A stretch of 64,000 bases of DNA, taken from contig CM082576.2 of NCBI GenBank assembly GCA_040954595.2, forward strand, positions 15,748,001 to 15,812,000. The letters run 5' to 3'. The DNA is from Balanoglossus misakiensis (lineage: Eukaryota > Hemichordata). Positions 10,834 to 23,122 of the stretch are shown here, in pieces. Positions within the stretch are counted from its first letter, which is position 1. Each line of letters begins with the position of its first letter. The translations under genes and the position numbers were made by a program. A model generated the notes under the pieces. That model was not told where the DNA came from. It did no database searches and saw only the letters and a list, made by a program, of their open reading frames with translations.

Positions 10834-11628
10834 GATGGGTCCCTAGGATCTTTTTGCCCGTTGCTATGGGCCTTTATAGGACATTACACCCCGATTTGGA
10901 CTAAGCCGTTTTCAGAGTCTAACAAGGGGCTGGTAACTAGTTAAAAATACGCACGATTGTGAGCGCGCGCCCCCTGACGCCATTGATATGCAAATTAGTT
11001 AGGTCAAATTTCAAAAGCCTAAGGCTTTTTATTCCGTGACCTCAAAAACGAACTTGATACGTATTCATTAGTTGCTTGAACCAGGGAAGATCGTGACGGA
11101 TTTTGTTTTCGAATATTATCGTTGTATCCTACGATTTCAGCATACCCGTACCACACCTGAAAAAGTCATCGATTTTGGGTGTTTTTGGACGCACTCTTCC
11201 ACTGGTATCGCTTCTTAGCACGACGAAAACCGAAAAAACGATCCGTCACACTATGCGGAAGTGCGTTCTCAACAAGCAGGTCAAATTTGGCTGGCCTACG
11301 TCGCCTGTGAAAAAAGCCTTAGGGATTTTCGTGAACGGTACAAAATCTCTGTGTACAAAACATTGGATTTTTAGCGTTCGATCCAGTTACTGTGGTTACA
11401 GGACGCGCACGCTATCGCTGACCGCTGCTTTGCCGTATTAGCGTGGCGGCCTATGGCCGGGCGGTAGCTGCCGTAAACATACTCAGACAGGGGGTGTGCA
11501 CACAATCGTGTGTATTTTTAACTAGTTACAAGCCCCTTGTCGGACGTTCATAACGGTTTCGATCAAAATTGAGTGTAGTGTCCTATAAAGGCCCATAGCA
11601 ACGAGCAAAAAGATCCTAGGGACCCATC
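10834..11628. mobile_element. Foldback (MITE-like) element flanked by TTAA
   Basis: A 795-bp element with long inverted arms. GATGGGTCCCTAGGATCTTT at the left is mirrored by AAAGATCCTAGGGACCCATC at the right. Similarity continues inward through the stretch around GGCCTTTATAGGACA and its complement, then TAACTAGTTAAAAATAC and its complement. TTAA lies at both ends (10830-10833 and 11629-11632), the target preference of piggyBac-type and related DNA transposons. No transposase frame is present, so it would be non-autonomous. The superfamily is inferred from the TTAA duplication only. Confidence 0.85.
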
Positions 11629-11632
11629 TTAA

Positions 11633-12643
11633 CGTACATATATTTATCATACAAGTTCCAAATTGTATTCATTTTATACTTACTTCTTTCCTTGTGCTTA
11701 TAAATCAATAGCTACAAAGAAGATACCACGAGTAGAGAATGTGACTGCGTTTCCAGCTGTGCAGAGTAGTGTCATAATTGAATCCAGGAAATATTGTTCG
11801 CTGTTACGTGTACTTTCTTGTGAATAAAGGCTACAATCAATTGGGTATATGCCGTGTGCAATTTTTCCTTGAAAGTGGCAATTACTTTTAATTGCGCAAT
11901 TATCACACACAATGAGTTAGGTTGGATCGCCACCTGCGTGACCGTCGTAGACCGGGAGAGATGAATGTGCACATTACCACTGTTCGACGTCTCCAGTCGC
12001 AAGTATTTTCACTGATACGCAGTAATTAATCTTTTCGAAAACAAACAAAAGCGAAGTTCCAGAGACAAAACTAAAGCATTTGAATAAAAAGAGATCGACA
12101 CTGTTGGCAAGTTTAATTTGTTCTTTTGAATGTTTTACTAGTAAAATGTATCAGGAAGGGGAAAAAACACAATCAAATATTCACTATCAGAAACAGGTGG
12201 CCTATGAAAGAGGGCGGTCAGAAGATGTCCACCAATCTTTCATCCTCAACATTACAATATAGTTCTTTTGATATTACATATCTCACGCATGATCATACAC
12301 GATACACATTGATGGAAAAAAATTATGAATATTAATTTAGGTTTCAAACTCAAGATGATACAATAAAGGCACATAATTATTGAGTTTTAGGGCGGCCAAG
12401 AAGTCTGCTCCTGAACTGGTAACGGTAAATCACGACTTGTTGAAAGCATGGTTGCTAGCGTAGTTATTATGGCGTGGTAACACAACTCACGTGACGACCG
12501 CATTCTGACTGAACAGTCTTATTCAGTGAGCTGCATGTACATGGAAGAGAAGCTGTTGCAAGTAAAGTAAACCCGTGATTAACACAACGGGAACTACCGT
12601 CCATGCACCAAAGGGGCGCTAGACCACCAACATCTCCCCTCCT
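11633..12643. other. Intergenic sequence, no gene recognised
   Basis: About 1 kb between two foldback elements. I saw no exon with paired splice sites, no long frame with a recognisable motif and no RNA gene. Confidence 0.5.
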
Positions 12644-12647
12644 TTAA

Positions 12648-13265
12648 AGGGGAAATCCGTCGTAGCTGATTTCTACATAATTTGGTAGCTTTGATGTCAC
12701 TCTTTCAGAAAAAAACATATTCGCCATGTATAGGTCGCGCGATTTTTTACAAAATCTAGTGAAAGTTGGCAGAATTTCCAATATGGCGTTTACTGTAATT
12801 TGAATCATGGGAAAAAAGCGCCAGGACCAACTTCCGCCCACCATGGTGTGGGTGATACCATTCTCCGATAGGTGTCACTGGGCGACAGACTAGACGTATT
12901 TTCATAGCTATTGTTTGTTCTTTGCATCAGTTGATAAACAATCATCAGCAAAGTCGAAAATTTGTCATCTATTGACAGTTTTCATGAGCTATAACCCATG
13001 GAAAATATGCAAATACGCTTAGCTTGTGACGCAGTGACACCAATCGGAAAATGGTATCACCCACACTAAGGTGGGCGGAAGTTGGTCCTGGCGCTTTTTT
13101 CCCCATGATTCAAATTACAGTAAACGCCATATTGGAAATTCTGCCAACTTTTCCTAGATTTTGAAAAAATCGCGTGACCTATACATGGCGAATATGTTTT
13201 TTTTCTGAAAGAGTGACATCAAAGCTACCAAATTATGTAGAAATCAGCTACGACGGATTTCCCCT
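12648..13265. mobile_element. Foldback (MITE-like) element 2 flanked by TTAA
   Basis: A 618-bp near-palindrome. AGGGGAAATCCGTCGTAGCT at the left end is mirrored by AGCTACGACGGATTTCCCCT at the right, and the arms stay highly similar for about 230 bp (through the region around GGTCCTGGCGC). A unique centre of about 160 bp separates them. TTAA occurs at 12644-12647 and 13266-13269. It has no coding capacity. The arms would form a very long hairpin if transcribed. Confidence 0.88.
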
Positions 13266-13341
13266 TTAATGGCGAGAAGAGAAAACGCTTACTAACAAAC
13301 TTAATCAACACAATAACTTCAATAAGTTAAAACAGTCCAGA

Positions 13342-13343
<2 letters not shown>

Positions 13344-13372
<29 letters not shown>

Positions 13373-13566
13373 CATACATACATACATACATACATACATA
13401 CATACATACATACATACATACATACATACATACACACATACATACATACATACACACATACACACATACACACATACATACATACATACATACATACATA
13501 CATACATACATACATACATACATACATACATACATACATACATACATACATACATACATACATACA
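13344..13566. repeat. (CATA)n microsatellite
   Basis: About 220 bp of CATA tetranucleotide with interspersed CACA variants. The minus-strand frames of alternating Met-Tyr-Val-Cys are translations of this repeat. Confidence 0.97.
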
Positions 13567-14371
13567 GCCAATGAAGTAAATAGCCTTATTAACTTTTTCA
13601 AGATCATCGCTGGTAGATTGAAAACTGCTTTTATCACATATTGTGGACTAGATAAGCCTGTGTGTCGCGTTGTCAAATTGTGATTGGTAGTGGCATTTCT
13701 AAACATCTTCAAAGGTCAAGTGGTCAAGCATGTAGTTATTAACAGAGGGGTTATGATCACATCCACACCAGTTGACTATGTAACAGTAATTCGCAGATAT
13801 TTCTGTGAGTTAGATTTGCCTTAATCCGCATGGGTATATTCCCTGGACCGCAATTTGAATTTGAATGTGAATAATCATGATCTATGCTTGATGTGGCCTA
13901 ACTGAGACCAAACTTTCATAATATTTGCGACATCTCATTAAAAAAGTTTTTTTTCCACCATATTTCCCACACAGATATAATTCATGACATATGTTAGATC
14001 AAATGACAATAAAAGTCATTTTCTCAAAATCTGCAACAGTCCGGCCTTATTAAATTTGTATAGACTTAATTATCATAATGTGCTTTAATACATCGGGTAC
14101 CATGCTGGGTAAGCAGATGGCAGGTATAATATGCTTTGATTCTTGGCTAAGAACATTAAGTGACCAGGCAAATGCCCTTTTCTTCAGGCAAAACTGTATG
14201 AAATGTAGACTCGAACAAAGAACAGACCATAGTTTTGAAGCTTAATTTCACCATGATCTTCATATGGTAAAACTCTCCGTAATTTAGGATTCAATCAGAG
14301 AAATTTAAGAACGTATGTTTCGTAGCTCAATTTCATCAGAGATTATAAATCTCCAGGATTCATTTCAAACT

Positions 14372-14481
14372 ATTGGCCATGTGGTGTATACTATAAATTG
14401 ACAGACTGTATCATGTATTTCTTACAACCATATAACCTTCCCCGGCGATTTGGTTTAAGAAGACATCTACAGCTATTTCAG
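14372..14481 (+). promoter_or_regulatory. Lectin copy 1 promoter and 5' UTR exon
   Basis: TATAAA at 14392-14397 lies 16 bases after an inverted CCAAT (ATTGG, 14372-14376). A transcript starting about 30 bases downstream would give a non-coding exon ending at the donor CAG|gtaag after 14481. It would be spliced to the AG before 14823. The same arrangement is kept in units 2-4. Confidence 0.6.
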
Positions 14482-14832
14482 GTAAGAAATCATGATTTCA
14501 TTTGCTGGACGGATTCTATCAGTTTTCAGTTTATATTGAAAATTTTCAAGCTACTTTATTGCAATACACACAAATGGTATGTACTGCTTGGCGTGTTTCT
14601 ATGTTTGTGTGCTTCCTTTAATGTTGTCCTTAAAGTAAAATGGCCCTGGTAAGATATTATACATGTTTGTCGATTTTAAAACTGCGTTTGTAAATTGAAG
14701 ATTGCATCTAAAGAATTAACTAGCTGAAATTTAGAAATCTATCAGCGAATTCCTTAATACGTCATGATTTCTGTTGATATTATTATGATCATCAAACACT
14801 TTCTCTGCTGTTTATCTCTCAGAAAGAACGCG

Positions 14833-17296
14833 ATGGATTGGATCATCTGTTTCCTGATTGTGTGTGCCCTTTATGTATCTGTCGCTGAATCAGGAACTGT
14901 ATGTCATTATTCACATTACCTTTGCAATAATTGGCAATAATGTCCTCTTTACTACCATCATCAAAGTAGCACGTATCGGATATGACTGCATGAAAATGTT
15001 TCAAACACCTGACCAAACTGTCACTATACTACAACATTAAATAATGATAAATTCACACACATTCGCTAACATAAATAGGAACGTAGAATTAAAACGATTG
15101 TAATTCTAATATCATCTTTTTTTCAATACTATATTTGATAATTTATTAATATTGTCATCTCCTTTTAGTACAGCTAGTGCTCTTGGCTGTTTTACGAGTA
15201 ACTACTGATATTTGAACTTGCAGCATTGGTGTAGTGGAAGTAGTCCTAACGTAAGTATTTTTGCCTTTTAATTTTTTTGCAATATAATGTAAAAGAACTC
15301 AATGACCTCTGCACACCAGCTGTGGTGTACATACTTTTTTCTTGACTATGGCGTTATGTTCTGCACCAATATTTTTTATGATTGCAGCGAGTGAAATTGT
15401 AGTAGAATATTCTTCATCGATATCTGGCGATTTTCTTAAATTTCGTGGTTCCCAAATATTGTGACATCTGTTGTTTTTTCTTCTGTTGAAAGTCTCACTG
15501 GATTATAAAATGATGTGCCAAAAAGTCTAAAGTATCTGAACATTTCGCCTATTACAAGGGGGTTATTGCTTAATTAAATTGTTGCCCACATGAGTACAGT
15601 GTGCACAGAGTAATTCATCAGACAAACATCAGAAAATGCTATATGTCATAATGTATGAAGTTTAAACTGTATTTATCATGGTGGCAAACAGAATTGAAAA
15701 TTTAGCTAAGATGTCGTTATCTTTTAGTATTGTTTACTGAACCATAGAAATAGCTTTATATTTACTACACTAACTGTATTCAATGACAACCTGAAAGCTA
15801 AACACAAATGGCCATCATGAAACTGGTGTGGACCACTTAATTTTTATGCAACATTGATGTTACTTTATTTTCTTCCTTTTGAACTATACTGAGACAGGAT
15901 CGAGGTGAGAGGAGATTTCTTTACGTAATTCCAACTTTCGTTTTTCTCCAAAGCATACAAAAGTGGTGTTTAGATTGAAGCTATATAAATTAATTGGCAC
16001 ATATCGTTCTAAGATGTGTAGAACAGAAAATACCCTCAAGGAAGTTATTCAAGAGTTACTTTTTGTACTCGAAGATGTTTGTTTGCTTTGATGCTCATTT
16101 TTGTCATCTCATATGTCACCGAATTGAAAGTATGATGTTGCTCAAACTGTTTTTTATTGATGTTGATTAAAACTTGGCTACAATGCACCATTATAAACCC
16201 CTGTATAATGAATGTACATCACAATGTTGTCAATTGTGTACTGACGTATGCCTCCATATATATTACCATAGGCACCATGCACCACTCTTAAAACCAAAGA
16301 TGACTGTATGTGCATCAAGTATACATATTTCTGTCAACAACCTGATGGTGAGTACTACGAGGACGCCGACAATTTCTGCAAAATGAAATGTCAGCTGGGA
16401 GGGACATTTGGCAGACTTGCAGTTCTCAACAATCAAGAACGCTATGAGCATGTGCTGAACTATATCATCGATAACCAACTGGACAACGAGGATTGTATTC
16501 CAAACCACGGCTTCTGGATCGGTCTGACCGATCGCTCAACTGAAGGCAACTTCATCTGGGCTGATGGTGAGGCCTTGTGCCCAGGTGAATTTAGTGCCTG
16601 GGCTCCCGGGGAACCCGATAACAACACCAAAAACTCCACAGAGGGACAAGACTGTGTTCAATTATGGTAAGAGATCTCTATGATATAATAACTATGATGT
16701 TATTTTATAGTTTCAGTCATATGATGTTGGTTATTTCTGATTTTGTACATTTTATACAAATTTCTTAGTTTTAATGAAATTATGCCAAATATATTAGTCT
16801 AAAATAATTCCCTTATACTTATTAGACAGCAAGTATAGAACTTTTGCTTATTCTGTGTTTAAACCTATATTTGGCATATAAGTGGTCATGAACTTTGTTA
16901 CTCCTACAGGTTTCGATTTGGTCACAGTGGCTTATGGGATGATGAATATTGTTCTGTACGATCAAAGGGTTTTATATGTGAAATTCAAGGTGAGAATACG
17001 AAATCTCTTACACTTGCATCATGTGTATACAGTGTATGGATTTTAGGCTGGCAGTTAAGCCGTATATATTTTCACAGATGTGCTTTTTTAAGTGACTGCG
17101 TGTGTGTGCCTGTGCGCGTGTGTGCATGTGTGTGTGTGAATATCAAGGAAGATTCAGAAATATGATGATTGCGTCAAGCTTCGTGCAGTCTCAGGAAGAA
17201 TCGTTGCTTTATGTATACTTGTAACGTTTACTATATTCATACGAACTTTGCAATTATTTGTTTACAGATCCAGGTTGCACCTCTTATGGCAAGTAA
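14833..17296 (+). CDS. Secreted C-type lectin, copy 1
   Basis: Five coding exons (14833-14898, 15224-15250, 16272-16666, 16910-16989, 17268-17296) join in frame to 198 residues. Residues 1-22 are a signal peptide (MDWIICFLIVCALYVSVAES). A 27-nt microexon encodes HWCSGSSPN. The rest is one C-type lectin domain with the long-form N-terminal Cys pair, the GFWIGLTD core, WADGE, APGEPDNNT and the terminal LWDDEYC...GFICEI. Such proteins are usually secreted and bind sugars through Ca2+. The specificity tripeptide is EPD instead of the EPN of the other copies, and N-glycosylation sequons follow it. A 4-nt insertion (ATGC) near the start of exon 16272 keeps the frame with this splicing. Poly-A signal AATAAA at 17488-17493. 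Confidence 0.85.
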
Positions 17297-17487
17297 AGCA
17301 AAGGACAAGGCAGAATTCTTCATGGAGGAAACCAGTGTGACAACTAGCCAGTCAAATATATGATTTGAGTTTAGACAACTTATTTGCAATAGCATGCAAA
17401 TATTACAATTCATTATATTAGATGGAGCAGAACTTACATTTTAGTGAAGGATTACCCAGAAGTTTGTCGATTTAGAATTCTATTAGA

Positions 17488-17493
17488 AATAAA
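17488..17493 (+). terminator. Poly-A signal, lectin copy 1
   Basis: AATAAA about 190 bases after the stop codon. It is conserved in copy 2 (21699-21704), copy 3 (25892-25897) and copy 4 (30102-30107). Confidence 0.6.
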
Positions 17494-18011
17494 GTATAAA
17501 TTAACTGCAGATCAGGCTTCATTTATTTGTAAGCATATATCAGGTTTTTCTGTTGAATGAGAACTTTGCATGGACCCTCCATCAGACATGAGAACAATTC
17601 GAATTAGGCCTATTATACTTATAGACAACCAAGCAATATCTTACACACTATTTTAGGTAAAACTGAATTAAAAGTCAAATATTCACATTACATTGCAATT
17701 TGAATAATCATGATTACTGGTTGATGTGGCCACACTGAGACCACACTTCCATAAAATGTGCCACATCTAACTAACAATGTAAGTTTTCCCACCATATTTG
17801 CCATAGTTCCTGCATATTCACGAAAATCAAAAGTAAGAATGAATGACAATAAAAGTTATAAACCTTAGGATATTCCCGAATTAACGGAGAATATAAAACA
17901 AATCTTGCTTCGAGTCTGACATTTTCACCATTGCGTACATGTATATAGTCTTACCATAATGAACTTTTATATGGCAGGTATATGTTTTGATTCACGTGGC
18001 AATTGCATTAA

Positions 18012-18196
18012 AGGTATACGGTCACCAATGGCAAATTAGCTATAGTAACCATGGCAAATTGAGATATATTCAATCATAGATTTTCAGTGGGTGGCACACG
18101 CGAAAAAAAGAGCGCCACCATATGTTCTTCAGAACGCTTAAATTCTCCTTTCCAGCCATATGTGGGCGTATGTAATTTGGAGGTGACTGTATACCT
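18012..18196. mobile_element. TTAA MITE family A, in lectin unit 2
   Basis: A 185-bp element with ends AGGTATACGGTCACC and GGTGACTGTATACCT between TTAA copies (18008-18011 and 18197-18200). The same element sits at the same place in units 3 and 4, while the site is empty in unit 1 and in the stub. A related copy is in an RNF213 intron at 43558-43723. Confidence 0.9.
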
Positions 18197-18447
18197 TTAA
18201 GTGGCCAGACAAACATGATTTTTCTTCAAGCATAACTCTCTGGAAGAAACACACCTATAACAATGTACACATCTAACAAAGAAAATGCCTTATGTTTTGA
18301 AGCTTAATTTCATCAGGATTTTCATAGGAAAATCTCTTGCTTATTTAATATTCTAACAGAGAAAAAACCTTATGTTTTAAAGATTTATTTCATTGTGCGT
18401 TAAAATCTCCAGGATTCATTTCTAACTATTGGCCATGTGATGTATAC

Positions 18448-18536
18448 TATAAATTAACAGACTGTATCATGTATTTCTTACTACCACATAACCTTCCCCG
18501 GCGATTTGTCTAAGAAGACTTCTACAGCTATTTCAG
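18448..18536 (+). promoter_or_regulatory. Lectin copy 2 promoter and 5' UTR exon
   Basis: TATAAA at 18448-18453 and an upstream ATTGG, followed by a non-coding exon ending CAG|gtaag after 18536, as in copy 1. Confidence 0.55.
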
Positions 18537-18906
18537 GTAAGAAATCATGATTTTATTTGCTGGACATATTCTCTTAGTTGTCAGTTTATATTGAAAATTT
18601 GCAAGCTACTTTATTGCAATACACACCTATGTTATAATGTTCAAATGGTATAACTGTTTGGCGTGTTTCTATTTTTGTGTGCTTCCTTCAATGTTGCCCT
18701 TAAAGTAAAATGTCCCTGGTAAGATATTATACATGTCTGTCGATTTTAAAACTAAGTTTGTAAATTGAAGATTACATCTAAAGAATTAACTGGCTGAAAT
18801 TAAGAAATCTATCAGCGAATTCCTTAATCCAGCATGATTAATTTCTGTTGATATTGTTATGATCCTCAAACACTTTCTCTGCTGTTTATCTCTCAGAAAG
18901 AACGCG

Positions 18907-21507
18907 ATGTATTGGATCAACTGTTTCCTCATTTTGTGTGCCCTTTATGTACCTGTCGCCGAATCAGGTCAAGTATGTCAGTGTTCACATTACCTTTGCA
19001 ATAATTGACAGTAATGTCCTCTTTACTACCATCATCAAAGTAGCACGTATCGGATATGACTGCAAGAAAATGTTTCAAACATCTGAACAAACTGTCACTA
19101 TACTACGACATAAAATAATGATAAATTTACACACATTCGCTAACATAAATAGGTACGTTAAATGAAAACGATTGTAATTCTAATACCATCTTTTTAAAAC
19201 AAAATCTCTGATCATTTATTAATATTATCATCTCATTTTAGTACAGCTAGTGCTTTTGGGTGTTTTAAAAGTAACTAATGATATTTTAACTTGCAGGATT
19301 GGTGTAGTGGAAGTAATCCTAATGTAAGTTTTATTTCGTTGTAATATTTTGCAATATAATGTGACAGAACTCTTTGACCTCTGCACACCATCTGTGCTGT
19401 ACATAGATTTTTTCTTGACTATGGCGTTATTTTCTGCACCAATATTTTCATGATTGCAGCGAGTGAAATTGCAGTAGAATATTCTTCACCGCATTTAGGA
19501 TTTTGATTCGACAACACATGCGATATCCGGCGATTTTCGTAAATTTTGAGGTTCCCAAATATAGTGACAACTGATTGTTTTTGTCTTCTGCTGAATGTCG
19601 GAATGGATTATGAAATGATGTGCCAAAACGTCTAAAGTATCTGAACATTTCGCCAATTATAATGCTAAGTTCTAGCGTTTATGGTATATATATACTGTGT
19701 TTAAAAGTTACTATTCCCTCTTCTTCATATCTACATATGCACTCGAACATGAAATACCTATTAAATTATTGACTACATGACTATAGTGTGCACAGAGTAA
19801 TTCATCAGACAAACATCAGAAAATGTTATATGTTATAATGAATGCAGTTTTAAACTATATTTATCATGGTGGCAAACATAATTGAAAATTCAGCGAAGAT
19901 ATCATCGTCATATTTTGGTATTGTCTTTATGACCATATGGAAATGGATTTATGTTTACCCATTACCTGTTTTGAATGACAAACTTAAAGTTAAACCCAAA
20001 TGGCTATTATGACACTGGTGTGGGGCAATAATTTTTTTTATTCAACATTCATGTTACTTTATTTTCTTTGTTTTGTACTATGCTGAGACAGTATCGAGGT
20101 GAGACGAGATTTCTTTACATATTTCCAACTTTCGTTTCTTTCCAAGGCATACAAAAATTGGTGTTTCAATCGAAGCTATATCAATTTGCACTTATTGTTG
20201 CTATCGTTCTGAGATGTGTAGAACAGAAATTACCCTCAAGGAAGTTATTCAAGAGTTACTTTTTGTACTCGAAGATGTTTGTTTGCTTTGATGCTCATTT
20301 TTGTCATCTCTAATGTCACCGAATTTAAAGTATGATGTTGCTCAAACTGCTTTTTATTGATGTTGATTTAAACTAGGCTACAATGCACCATTTATATTGG
20401 ACATAAACCCCTGTATTATGAATGTACATTACAATGTTGTCAATTGTGTACTGACGTATGCCTCCATATATATTACAATAGGCACCACCACTCTTAAAAC
20501 CAAAGATGACTGTATGTGCATCAAGTATACATATTTCTGTCAACAACCTAATGGTGAGTACTACGAGGACGCCGACAATTTCTGCAAAACGAAATGTCAG
20601 CTGGGAGGGACATTGGGCAGACTCGCAATTCTCAACAATCAAGAACGCTATGAGCATGTGCTGAACTATATCATCGATAACCAACTGGACAACGAGGATT
20701 GTATTCCAAACCACGGCTTCTGGATCGGTCTGACCGATCGCTCAACTGAAGGAAGCTTCATCTGGGCTGATGGTGAGGCCTTGTGCCCGGGTGAATTTAG
20801 TGCCTGGGCTCCCGGAGAACCCAATAACAACACCAAAAAGTCCACAGAGGGACAAGATTGTGTTCAATTATGGTAAGAGAACTCTATGATATAATAACTA
20901 TGATGTTATTTTATAGTTTCAGTCATATGATGTTGGTTATTACTGATTTTGTACATTTTATACAAATTTCTTAGTTTTAATGAAGTTATGCCAAATATAT
21001 TAGTCTAAAATAATTCCCTTATACTTATTAGACAGCAAGTATAGAACTTCTGCATATTCTGTGTTTAAACCTATATTTGGCATATAAGTGGTCATGAACT
21101 TTGTTATTCCTACAGGTTTCGATTTGGTCACAGTGGCTTATGGGATGATGAATATTGTTCTGTACGATCAAAGGGTTTCATATGTGAAATTCAAGGTGAG
21201 AATACGAAATCTCTTACACTTGCATCATGTGTATACAGTGTATGGATTTTAGGCTGGCAGTTAAGCCGTATATATTTTCACAGATGTGCTTTTTTTAAGT
21301 GACTGCGTGTGTGTGCCTGTGCGCGTGTGTGCATGTGTGTGTGTGTGTGAATATCAAGGAAGATTCAGAAATCTGATGATTGCGTCAAGCTTCGTGCAGT
21401 CTCAGGAAGAATCGTTGCTTTATGCATACTTGTAACGTTTACTATATTCATACGAACTTTGCAATTATTTGTTTACAGATCCAGGTTGCTTCTCTTATGG
21501 CAAGTAA
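18907..21507 (+). CDS. Secreted C-type lectin, copy 2
   Basis: Best in-frame model: exons 18907-18967, 20482-20872, 21116-21195 and 21479-21507, giving 186 residues. The signal peptide is MYWINCFLILCALYVPVAES. The CTLD carries GFWIGLTD, WADGE, APGEPNNNT and LWDDEYC, and the protein ends after PGCFSYGK. EPN is the tripeptide of mannose-type Ca2+-dependent lectins. The microexon at 19297-19323 (DWCSGSNPN) has good splice sites, but including it through the alternative donor after 18972 would put the lectin exon out of frame. The model therefore uses the donor TCAG|gtcaag and skips it. Poly-A signal at 21699-21704. Transcript evidence is needed to settle the splice pattern. Confidence 0.78.
19297..19323 (+). 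other. Possible microexon in lectin copy 2
   Basis: 27 bases between ttgcag and gtaagt, encoding DWCSGSNPN in phase 0. Equivalents are at 15224-15250 (copy 1), 23513-23539 (copy 3) and 27703-27729 (copy 4). It preserves the frame in copy 1, but in copies 2-4 its inclusion conflicts with the phase of the next exon. Confidence 0.5.
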
Positions 21508-22222
21508 AGCAAAGGACAAGGCAGAATTCTTCATGGAGGAAACCAGTGTGACAACTAGCCAGTCAAATATATGATTTGAGTTTAGACAACTTATTTGCAA
21601 TAGCATGCAAATATTGCAATTCATTATATTAGATGGAGCAGAACTTACATTTTAGTGAAGGATTACCCAGAAGTTTGTCGATTTAGAATTCTATTAGAAA
21701 TAAAGTATAAATTAACTGCAGATCAGGCTTCATTTATTTGTAAGCATATATCAGGTTTTTCTGTTGAATGAGAACTTTGCATGGACCCTCCATCAGTTAT
21801 GAGAACAATTCGAATTAGGCCTATTATACTTATAGACAACCAAGCAATATCTTACACACTATTTTAGGTAAAACTGAATTAAAAGTCAAATATTCACATT
21901 ACATTGCAATTTGAATAATCATGATTACTGGTTGATGTGGCCACACTGAGACCACACTTCCATAAAATGTGCCACATCTAACTAACAATGTAAGTTTTCC
22001 CACCATATTTGCCATAGTTCCTGCATACTCACGAAAATCAAAAGCAAGAATGAATGACAATAAAAGTTATAAACCTTAGGATATTCCCGAATTAACGGAG
22101 AATATAAAACAAGTCTTGCTTCGAGTCTGACGTTATCACCATTGCGTACATGTATATAGTCTTACCATAATGAACTTTTATATGGCAGGTATATGTTTTG
22201 ATTCACGTGGCAATTGCATTTA

Positions 22223-22413
22223 AGGTATACGGTCACCAATGGCAAATTAGCTATAGAAACCATGGCAAATTGAGATATACATGTATTCAATCATAGATTT
22301 TCAGTGGGTGGCACACGCGAAAAATAGAGCGCCACCATATGTTCTTCAGAACGCTTAAATTCTCCTTTCCAGCCATATGTGGGCGTATGTAATTTGGAGG
22401 TGACTGTATACCT
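22223..22413. mobile_element. TTAA MITE family A, in lectin unit 3
   Basis: Same element and position as 18012-18196, with a small change at its left end and a 4-base ATGT/CATG-like insertion near the centre (ATATACATGTATTC instead of ATATATTC). TTAA flanks are at 22220-22223 and 22414-22417. Confidence 0.88.
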
Positions 22414-22662
22414 TTAAGTGGCCAGACAAACATGATTTTTCTTCAGGCATAACTCTCTGGAACAAACACACCTAACAATGTACTCATCTAACAAAGAAAA
22501 TGCCTTATGTTTTGAAGCTTAATTTCATCAGGATTTTCATAGGAAAATCTCTTGCTTATTTAATATTCTAACAGAGAAAAAACCTTATGTTTTAAAGATT
22601 TATTTCATTGTGCGTTAAAATCTCCAGGATTCATTTCTAACTATTGGCCATGTGATGTATAC

Positions 22663-22751
22663 TATAAATTAACAGACTGTATCATGTATTTCTTACTACC
22701 ACATAACCTTCCCCGGCGATTTGTCTAAGAAGACTTCTACAGCTATTTCAG
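22663..22751 (+). promoter_or_regulatory. Lectin copy 3 promoter and 5' UTR exon
   Basis: TATAAA at 22663-22668 with the upstream ATTGG, and a non-coding exon ending at the donor after 22751. Confidence 0.55.
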
Positions 22752-23122
22752 GTAAGAAATCATGATTTTATTTGCTGGACATATTCTCTTAGTTGTCAGT
22801 TTATATTGAAAATTTGCAAGCTACTTTATTGCAATACACACCTATGTTATAATGTTCAAATGGTATGTACTGTTTGGCGTGTTTCTATTTTTGTGTGCTT
22901 CCTTCAATGTTGCCCTTAAAGTAAAATGGCCCTGGTAAGATATTATACATGTCTGTCGATTTTAAAACTAAGTTTGTAAATTGAAGATTACATCTAAAGA
23001 ATTAACTGGCTGAAATTAAGAAATCTATCAGCGAATTCCTTAATCCAGCATGATTAATTTCTGTTGATATTGTTATGATCCTCAAACACTTTCTCTGCTG
23101 TTTATCTCTCAGAAAGAACGCG

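Noticed and set aside
13305-13712. Minus-strand frames of repeated Met-Tyr-Val-Cys
   Set aside because: They are translations of the CATA microsatellite, with no start context, splice sites or conserved ends. The same applies to frames at 6039-6367, 37664-37907 and 38129-38392.
16263-16508. Minus-strand frame opposite the lectin exon, repeated in each unit
   Set aside because: It is a shadow of the CTLD exon. It has no splice partners or known domain.
17169-17363. Frame including MASKAKDKAEFFMEETS after each lectin gene
   Set aside because: The spliced lectin frame ends at TAA 17294-17296 (and equivalents). This frame lies in another phase in the intron and 3' UTR and is repeated only because the units are duplicated.
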